Positions 8,184 to 12,309 of a stretch of 12,309 nucleotides of DNA are shown piece by piece. Origin of the DNA: an uncultured Bacteroides sp. (GTDB lineage Bacteria; Bacteroidota; Bacteroidia; Bacteroidales; Bacteroidaceae). The stretch spans positions 1 to 12,309 of the forward strand of contig CAKUYM010000103.1 of NCBI GenBank assembly GCA_934716785.1, given 5' to 3'. The translations under genes and the position numbers were made by a program. Below the pieces are notes generated by a model, which searched no databases, was not told where the DNA came from, and worked only from the letters and a program-made list of their open reading frames with translations. The number at the start of each line of letters is the position of its first letter. Position 1 is the first letter of the stretch.

Positions 8184-9407
8184 ATGAAAAAGATGGTAGT
8201 AGGACTGGCTGTGGTGTTGGGATTCTGTATGTGTACCCACAAGCCTTCCGGTATGTTGCTGGATGTGGATAAAGCATTAGACTACTGTGCGTTGCAGACA
8301 CAACGTACACTTGATGAACTGAAAACGGATTCCGGCATCGACTATACGATGATGCCGCGTAATATCATGGCTGACGAGCAGCACTGGAATTGCCGTAAGG
8401 CGACGAAGGAGGAGTGGTGTGCCGGTTTCTGGCCGGGGGTGCTTTGGTATGATTATGAGTATACGCAAGATAAGCATATTTTGGAAGAAGCGGAGAAGTT
8501 TACCGCCTCTTTGGAGTTTCTCTCTCATACTCCGGCTTTCGACCATGACTTGGGTTTTCTCGTATTCTGTAGCTACGGAAACGGTTATCGGCTGACCAAG
8601 AATCCGGCATACAAGCAGGTGATACTGGACACTGCCGATACGCTGGCTACCCTGTTTAATCCGACAGTGGGCACCATCCTTTCGTGGCCTCGTGAGGTGA
8701 AGCCGCGCAACTGGCCGCACAATACCATCATGGACAATATGATTAACCTCGAAATGCTTTTCTGGGCGGCAAAGAACGGTGGCAACCCTTACTTATATGA
8801 TGTGGCGGTGGCTCATGCCGACAAGACTATGAAGTGCCATTTCCGTCCCGACTACACGTCATATCACGTTGCTGTATATGACACGATTACAGGTAATCTC
8901 ATTAAAGGAGTCACCCATCAGGGATATGCCGACAGCACTATGTGGGCACGCGGACAAGCATGGGCAATCTATGGCTATACCGTAGTCTATCGTGAAACGA
9001 GAGATCCGAAGTACTTGGACTTTGTGCAGAAAGTGACGGATGTCTATTTGGAAAGGTTGCCCGAAGACAAAATTCCTTATTGGGATTTCGATGCTCCGGA
9101 TATTCCGAACGCCCCTCGTGATGCCTCGGCAGCGGCAGTTGTCGCTTCCGCCTTACTCGAATTGTCTACGTATCTTCCTAACGGAACGGGAAAACGGTAT
9201 AAGGATGAGGCTGTAGGGATGTTGGCAAGTTTGAGTTCCGACAGTTATCAGAGCGGCAAGAGCAAACCGTCATTCTTGCTCCATAGTGTAGGCCACTGGC
9301 CGAATCATTCGGAGATAGATGCTTCCATTATTTATGCGGACTACTATTATATCGAAGCGCTGCTGAGACTGAAACGCCTGCAGGAAGGACATGGAGTGCT
9401 TGGGTGA
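8184..9407 (+). CDS. Glycoside hydrolase family 88, unsaturated glucuronyl (uronyl) hydrolase
   Basis: This 407-residue protein belongs to the (alpha/alpha)6-barrel GH88 family, which hydrates the 4,5 double bond of unsaturated uronic acids at the non-reducing end of lyase products and so releases the uronate as an unstable keto acid. The two key aspartates known from Bacillus unsaturated glucuronyl hydrolase have clear counterparts: D122 in FDHDLGF and D184 in IMDNMINLEML. Also visible are the aromatic-rich WCAGFWPGVLW, the THQGYADSTMWARGQAWAIYG block, and the C-terminal HSVGHWPNHSEIDASIIYADYYYIEAL, all typical of the family. The N-terminus has a hydrophobic leader ending in cysteines (LGFCMC, C15 or C17), suggesting a lipoprotein, probably facing the periplasm. 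Its presence with a lyase argues that the lyase gene product really is a beta-eliminating enzyme. No gene-specific promoter was seen. Confidence 0.95.
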   Translation: MKKMVVGLAVVLGFCMCTHKPSGMLLDVDKALDYCALQTQRTLDELKTDSGIDYTMMPRNIMADEQHWNCRKATKEEWCAGFWPGVLWYDYEYTQDKHILEEAEKFTASLEFLSHTPAFDHDLGFLVFCSYGNGYRLTKNPAYKQVILDTADTLATLFNPTVGTILSWPREVKPRNWPHNTIMDNMINLEMLFWAAKNGGNPYLYDVAVAHADKTMKCHFRPDYTSYHVAVYDTITGNLIKGVTHQGYADSTMWARGQAWAIYGYTVVYRETRDPKYLDFVQKVTDVYLERLPEDKIPYWDFDAPDIPNAPRDASAAAVVASALLELSTYLPNGTGKRYKDEAVGMLASLSSDSYQSGKSKPSFLLHSVGHWPNHSEIDASIIYADYYYIEALLRLKRLQEGHGVLG

Positions 9408-9428
9408 TAAAAGAACTTCTTTATAAAC

Positions 9429-9475
9429 CAAAATAGTCCTTACCACAATTGTATTATGCGGTAAGGACTATTTTG
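9429..9475 (+). terminator. Bidirectional terminator between convergent GH88 and NlpE-like genes
   Basis: A 16-bp perfect stem is formed by 9429-9444 (CAAAATAGTCCTTACC) and 9460-9475 (GGTAAGGACTATTTTG), with a 15-nt loop that contains the small palindrome ACAATTGT. The A/T-rich outer end gives TATTTT on both strands. It lies 22 bp after the GH88 stop and 95 bp beyond the stop of the convergent - strand gene, so it can end transcription from both sides and marks the downstream boundary of the PUL. Confidence 0.85.
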
Positions 9476-9570
9476 ATTTATAAAGGTTTTGACACACGCT
9501 TTTTGGGCTGCGTCAGTTCGTTGACCAAGATACAAGTCGGAGGTTGGTCTGTATGTTGATATCGGCAGGG

Positions 9571-10059
9571 TTATTTATTTTTATTTTTCACCTTGACGAT
9601 GTCATAATTCAGATCACTGACAGTCTCTTGCAAACTATCGTTTACCAGACGGAGAGTAGTATCATTGACAACCACGAAATACATAGGCTCTTCGTTACTG
9701 TTCTTCGGAGTCAGTTTGATGGCGGTAACGGGCTTTTTATTTACGACTTTGTGCACAGTCTGTTGCTTTCCTTTAGAAGTAAAAGTTGTGTTCTTGCCTT
9801 GTCCGTCAGCATCAAGGTAAGTCATATCCAGTGTATAAGTGGTATCCACACCATCGGTTGCCGCATTCAGAGTCAGTACATAGTCAATGCCCGGACCGTC
9901 GGCTGCCGGAAGAGTGCCGGTATAAACTTCAGTCATTTCCTCAATCGGAGTCATTGCGATGGCAATACTGTCTGCTTCTGCCTCTGCGGCTTTGTTGGTT
10001 TTTGATTGGCAAGATGCCAGAGCAGCTACAACGGCTGCCAACATAATTACTTTCTTCAT
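9571..10059 (-). CDS. NlpE-like small lipoprotein lacking the CxxC motif
   Basis: The ATG at 10057-10059 was chosen because it directly opens a lipoprotein signal, MKKVIMLAAVVAALASC (lipid cysteine C17); the frame is open further upstream, but that would bury the signal. The 162-residue product contains an NlpE N-terminal-type domain: VYTGTLPAADGPGIDYVLTLN followed by short beta strands (TYTLDMTYLD, NTTFTSKGKQ) and a C-terminal strand pair around MYFVVVNDTTLRLVND. In E. coli NlpE, an outer-membrane lipoprotein that reports adhesion and envelope stress to Cpx, the equivalent loop holds a CxxC pair (PCADC); here it reads PAADG, with both cysteines gone. The tail is Lys/Asn-rich. It lies 123 bp downstream of the CNNM gene on the same strand with no terminator between; an internal -7-like TATATTTA (10082-10089) has no matching -33. 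The role is unknown. Confidence 0.8.
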   Translation of the reverse strand: MKKVIMLAAVVAALASCQSKTNKAAEAEADSIAIAMTPIEEMTEVYTGTLPAADGPGIDYVLTLNAATDGVDTTYTLDMTYLDADGQGKNTTFTSKGKQQTVHKVVNKKPVTAIKLTPKNSNEEPMYFVVVNDTTLRLVNDSLQETVSDLNYDIVKVKNKNK

Positions 10060-10101
10060 TGTTAAGTGCTTTAAGTTAATATAAATATAGTTTGAGCTAT
10101 C

Positions 10102-10192
10102 GCTCGGTTTATTTCCCTTCAATTGTCCGGTAGTTTTCCCTTTATCGTCCGATGGGCTTTCACTCAGTCGTCCGGCAGGCTTTCACTCTTCC
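10102..10192. repeat. Four degenerate 22-23 bp tandem repeats between the CNNM and NlpE-like genes
   Basis: Read on the + strand, copies begin at 10102, 10125, 10147 and 10170. Each starts with a G(T/C)(C/T)CG core and has a pyrimidine-rich CTTTC/TTTCC segment near its middle. Copies three and four match at 17 of 23 positions (both contain GGCTTTCACTC), and copies one and two share GGTxxxTTTCCCTT. The last copy runs over the stop codon and final codons (DEEE) of the CNNM gene. They are too long-period and irregular for codon repeats and form no strong hairpin. Confidence 0.7.
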
Positions 10193-11472
10193 TCATCCCG
10201 TTTGATGACCAGCAGTTTGTCTACTCGTCCCCGGTCCATATCTACTACCTCGAATTGCAGGTTCTTGTAGGTAAAGACGTCTCCGGCTTTCGGGATACGG
10301 CCTATCAGGAACATCGCCAGTCCGCCCAGTGTAGTGAAGTCTTCCGATTCCAAGTCTTCATAGGATAAAATTCCCATCTCTTCCATGAAGTCGTCGATGT
10401 TCATGGATGCTTCCACCAGCATCGAGCCGTCCTGCCTTGTCACGATTTCCTCTTCCTCCGTCTCGTTCTCTTCGAGGATGTCTCCGAAGATACTTTCGGT
10501 CAGGTCGTGCAGCGTGATAATGCCCTCCGTGCTACCATACTCGTTAACAACAACTCCGAACTTGTTTTTGTTCTTCTTGAACAGCTCTAAAACCTTATTT
10601 GCATACAAACTTTCCGGAATAAAGAGGGGTGGGCGGGCTATCTCGCGCAGGTCGAACGGGTGCTGATTGCCCATCATCAGGATAATATCCTTTACGGAGA
10701 CAACTCCGATAACCTCGTCTTTCCGCTCGTCTACCAGCAGATATTTGCTGTAATGCTCTTCCTCTATAGTCTTCATCACTTTCTCCCGCGTATCTTCAGG
10801 GTGGAGCATCACGATGTCTCGGCGGTGTGTCATCAGGTCGTTGGCACGCTTGTCCGAGAAGCGGAACACGTCGCGTATCATTTCCGTCTCTTCCTTGTCT
10901 ATCACTCCCTGTTCCGAACTTTGGTGGAGAATCATTTTTATCTCCTCCTGCGTCATGGGGCGTTCCTCATTTTTCAGACCGATAAATCTGTTCAGCAGTC
11001 GGGTGGAGATACTGAGCAGCCATACGAAAGGATAAGAAACTTTGGTCAGCAGAATCATTATCGGGCTGAATAAGATGGCGTATTTTTCCGGGTTACTGAG
11101 GGCGATGGACTTGGGCACCAACTCTCCGATGATGAGAGAAAGATAGGTGATGACTGCCACGGTGGTGATCATGGCAAGGTTGCGCGCATATACTTCCGCT
11201 CCCGGGATGAGGGAGAACAGGGGGACGAGGTCGTCGGCGATGGCCACTCCGCCATAAGCACCGGATATGATGCCGATGAGGGTGATGCCGATTTGGATGG
11301 TGGACAGGAATTTCTCTGGCTCTTCCAGTTGTTTCAATACTCCGCGTGCTGATTTGTAACCTTTTGCGACAAGGGTTTCAAGGCGTGCCTTACTGGATGA
11401 TACCAGCGCAATCTCATACATGGCGAATATGCCATTCAGTATGAGTAAGAGAAGAATGATAAGAAATTCCAT
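10183..11472 (-). CDS. CNNM/CorC-family membrane protein with CBS pair and transporter-associated domain (HlyC/CorC, TlyC type)
   Basis: I start at the ATG 11470-11472 (429 residues). An upstream in-frame TTG at 11502 lies within the promoter -7 element, so it should not be in the mRNA. Domain order is classical: a DUF21/CNNM transmembrane domain at about residues 1-170, with an N-terminal helix (MEFLIILLLLILNGIFAMYE) and the family motif GELVPKS at 116-122; a tandem CBS pair at about 210-330 (LVDERKDEVIGVVSVKDI and VVNEYGSTEGIITLHDL); and a CorC_HlyC domain at about 345-425 (GGLAMFLIGRIPKAGDVF). Despite the old 'hemolysin' label, homologues act in Mg2+ (or Co2+) efflux and ion homeostasis, with nucleotide bound at the CBS pair. 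The product ends in an acidic DEEE tail. It is unrelated to the PUL and reads toward it. Length and motifs are complete. Confidence 0.95.
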   Translation of the reverse strand: MEFLIILLLLILNGIFAMYEIALVSSSKARLETLVAKGYKSARGVLKQLEEPEKFLSTIQIGITLIGIISGAYGGVAIADDLVPLFSLIPGAEVYARNLAMITTVAVITYLSLIIGELVPKSIALSNPEKYAILFSPIMILLTKVSYPFVWLLSISTRLLNRFIGLKNEERPMTQEEIKMILHQSSEQGVIDKEETEMIRDVFRFSDKRANDLMTHRRDIVMLHPEDTREKVMKTIEEEHYSKYLLVDERKDEVIGVVSVKDIILMMGNQHPFDLREIARPPLFIPESLYANKVLELFKKNKNKFGVVVNEYGSTEGIITLHDLTESIFGDILEENETEEEEIVTRQDGSMLVEASMNIDDFMEEMGILSYEDLESEDFTTLGGLAMFLIGRIPKAGDVFTYKNLQFEVVDMDRGRVDKLLVIKRDEEE

Positions 11473-11499
11473 AAATGGATTGTAATGGTTTTGTTGCTT

Positions 11500-11531
11500 C
11501 AAATTTACATGAAATCACAGCGTTATGCAAA
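11500..11531 (-). promoter_or_regulatory. Bacteroides-type sigma-ABfr promoter for the CNNM gene
   Basis: On the - strand, TTTG (complement of 11528-11531) is followed after exactly 20 bases by TAAATTTG (complement of 11500-11507). This matches the Bacteroides consensus TTTG-N19-21-TAnnTTTG at every specified base. Transcription would begin about 20-25 nt before the ATG at 11472, a plausible short leader that supports that start codon. Confidence 0.75.
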
Positions 11532-11615
11532 TCTGCATTATAGATTAATACTTTTTTAATACTCGAGTGCTCTTTTATCATAAGCAAAAAGATCGGTATA
11601 TTAGGGAAATTTTCC

Positions 11616-11623
11616 TATATTTG
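11616..11623 (+). promoter_or_regulatory. Candidate -7 element of the promoter for the DUF2007 gene
   Basis: TATATTTG at 11616-11623 fits the Bacteroides -7 consensus TAnnTTTG exactly and lies 25 bp before the ATG at 11649, leaving a leader of roughly 20 nt. No good -33 TTTG is found at the expected distance (the bases around 11592-11596 read ATCGG). A small inverted repeat, GGAAA-T-TTTCC (11605-11615), abuts the element and could be an operator. Confidence 0.5.
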
Positions 11624-11648
11624 TCACACAAATAAAAACTGATACCTT

Positions 11649-12086
11649 ATGAAGACTGTGACTTTGATGACTTGTGATGACGCAATGCAGGCACATATCT
11701 TGCAGGGAGCGTTGGAAAATGAAGGGATTGAATCGATTCTGCACAATGAGAATTTCTCGACTTTGTATAGGAATTGTGTGAACAGCATAGCAGGTGTGGA
11801 TATTCTGGTGGCAGAGGAAGACTATGAAAAGGCTGTGCGGGTACTACGGGAAAATCAGAGTTGGCCTGAGGACTTGAAACTTTGTCCGCATTGCGGCTCG
11901 ACGGATATAAAGCCGTCGCTGAAGAAAGGGCGAGGATTGCGCGGGATAGGTGCGCTGTTTGCTGCCATATTTGCGGGGATAGTACTGAAGAGTGATAAGC
12001 ATTGGGAGTATAGCTGCAAACGGTGTCATAAGACTTTTGATGCACCTGTTGCCCGGTTTGTCCCTTCTGAAAAGAATAATGGATGA
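11649..12086 (+). CDS. DUF2007-domain protein with a zinc ribbon
   Basis: This 145-residue protein opens with a DUF2007-type fold (residues 1-68): VTLMTCDDAMQAHILQGALENEGIESILHNEN, then GVDILVAEEDYEKAVRVLRE. This domain, also called a putative prokaryotic signal-transducing domain, is structurally PII-like in the Pfam description as I recall it; its ligand is not known to me. The C-terminal part has a zinc ribbon made of C79-P-H-C82 and C123-K-R-C126, the two knuckles separated by a basic patch (KKGRGLRG) and a hydrophobic stretch (IGALFAAIFAGIVL, 100-113) that could be a membrane-inserting hairpin or a buried strand pair. No signal peptide is present, so a cytosolic or membrane-associated location is likely. 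It is divergent from the CNNM gene and lies 80 bp before an esterase-like gene. No specific function can be assigned. Confidence 0.85.
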   Translation: MKTVTLMTCDDAMQAHILQGALENEGIESILHNENFSTLYRNCVNSIAGVDILVAEEDYEKAVRVLRENQSWPEDLKLCPHCGSTDIKPSLKKGRGLRGIGALFAAIFAGIVLKSDKHWEYSCKRCHKTFDAPVARFVPSEKNNG

Positions 12087-12089
12087 TTA

Positions 12090-12135
12090 GATTATACGGT
12101 TCATCAGTTGGGATTATACGGATAATCGGATTATA
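12090..12135. repeat. GATTATA(CGG) direct repeats and small palindrome upstream of the esterase-like gene
   Basis: GATTATACGG occurs at 12090-12099 and 12112-12121 (22 bp apart, about two helical turns), and GATTATA again at 12129-12135. The last copy overlaps a 13-bp palindrome ATAATC-G-GATTAT (12122-12134). Spacing and placement 30-75 bp before the ATG at 12167 would suit a regulator-binding array, but this is only inference. Confidence 0.5.
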
Positions 12136-12166
12136 AGAGAGTTATTTTTTTTATTATATATGTACA

Positions 12167-12309
12167 ATGAATAAGAGACATTTTTTGTTAACCGTTTTAT
12201 TATTGGTATTGGCAGCGCTTTCTTTTGCTGCACGGGTGGATACTGTATTAGTCAATAGCCCTTCTATGAATAGGGATGTAAAGGTGGTAGTTGTTGCACC
12301 GGATGTGGC
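12167..12309 (+). CDS. Secreted esterase-like protein, N-terminal fragment (cut by window end)
   Basis: An ATG at 12167 opens a frame that runs off the window after 47 complete codons. The product starts with a signal peptide (MNKRHFLLTVLLLVLAALSFAA) and continues RVDTVLVNSPSMNRDVKVVVVAPD. The phrase VNSPSMNxDVKVxVVxP is what one expects at the first strands of PF00756-type esterases (the S-formylglutathione hydrolase / acetylxylan or feruloyl esterase group), where the acyl substrate is cleaved by a Ser-His-Asp alpha/beta hydrolase. None of the catalytic residues is inside the window. It may be co-transcribed with the DUF2007 gene 80 bp upstream, since no terminator is seen. Presence of a secreted gene is solid; the family call is moderate. 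Confidence 0.6.
   Translation, partial: MNKRHFLLTVLLLVLAALSFAARVDTVLVNSPSMNRDVKVVVVAPDV

Noticed and set aside
7039..8310. A 423-codon open frame on the - strand, antisense to GH43 and the start of GH88
   Set aside because: It lies opposite two genes with clear domains and intact catalytic residues. Its product is Ser/Arg/Leu/Ile-rich with no recognisable domain and runs through two genes and the gap between them, so it looks like a by-product of the sense-strand codon use.
9544..10005. A 153-codon open frame on the + strand over the NlpE-like gene
   Set aside because: The opposite strand encodes a lipoprotein with a proper signal and NlpE-like strands. The + strand product has no domain and begins on the far side of the PUL terminator without a promoter.
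10060..10182. Stop-codon readthrough fusing the CNNM protein to the NlpE-like protein
   Set aside because: The downstream protein has its own lipoprotein signal, which must be N-terminal to work. An open 41-codon gap is not rare by chance, and there is no SECIS-like or other recoding signal visible.
11647..12045. A 132-codon open frame on the - strand over the DUF2007 gene
   Set aside because: The + strand has a recognisable domain, a zinc ribbon and a promoter -7 element. The - strand product is Ser/Pro/His-rich without any motif.
12155..12162. TATATATG as the promoter -7 of the esterase-like gene
   Set aside because: It differs from the consensus at one base and lies only 4 bp before the ATG, so transcription would start at or after the start codon.

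Overview
The window comes from a gut-type Bacteroides, or a close relative in the Bacteroidales. The grounds are a SusC/SusD pair, Bacteroidetes-style lipoproteins with acidic residues after the lipid cysteine, few clear Shine-Dalgarno sites, and promoters matching the Bacteroides TTTG / TAnnTTTG consensus. No rRNA, tRNA, CRISPR array, transposase or integrase was seen.

Positions 1-9407 hold the 3' part of a polysaccharide utilization locus (PUL), all on the + strand. It begins with the C-terminal half of a SusC-like TonB-dependent transporter, followed by SusD (1686-3407), a lipoprotein with three Ig-like (Big_2) repeats and a C-terminal domain of uncertain fold (3439-4956), and an alginate-lyase-superfamily lipoprotein resembling PL38 (4963-6231). 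These four genes are tightly packed (gaps of 13, 31 and 6 bp). A perfect 14-bp hairpin (6269-6300) separates them from GH43 (6451-8100) and GH88 (8184-9407). A strong hairpin closes the locus at 9429-9475. The inferred division of labour is as follows: the lyase and the Ig-like protein act at the cell surface, cutting and holding a uronate-containing glycan. SusCD imports the oligosaccharides. GH88 removes the 4,5-unsaturated uronate left by the lyase, and GH43 removes a pentose (arabinose or xylose type) in the periplasm. The substrate cannot be fixed from sequence. Alginate alone would not explain the GH43, so a glucuronan-like or pentose-decorated uronan is the better guess. No regulator (HTCS, SARP or ECF sigma/anti-sigma) lies inside the window.

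Positions 9571-11472 hold two genes on the - strand: a CNNM/CorC-type membrane protein with CBS and transporter-associated domains (10183-11472), and downstream of it a small NlpE-like lipoprotein without the usual CxxC (9571-10059). The 123-bp gap between them carries four degenerate 22-23 bp tandem repeats that run into the end of the CNNM gene.

Positions 11473-12309 hold a divergent intergenic region with a textbook Bacteroides promoter for the CNNM gene and a good -7 element for the other side. It is followed on the + strand by a DUF2007 protein with a zinc ribbon (11649-12086) and the first 47 codons of a secreted protein that looks like a PF00756-type esterase (12167 to the window end). 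This right-hand half looks like ordinary chromosomal flank of the PUL.
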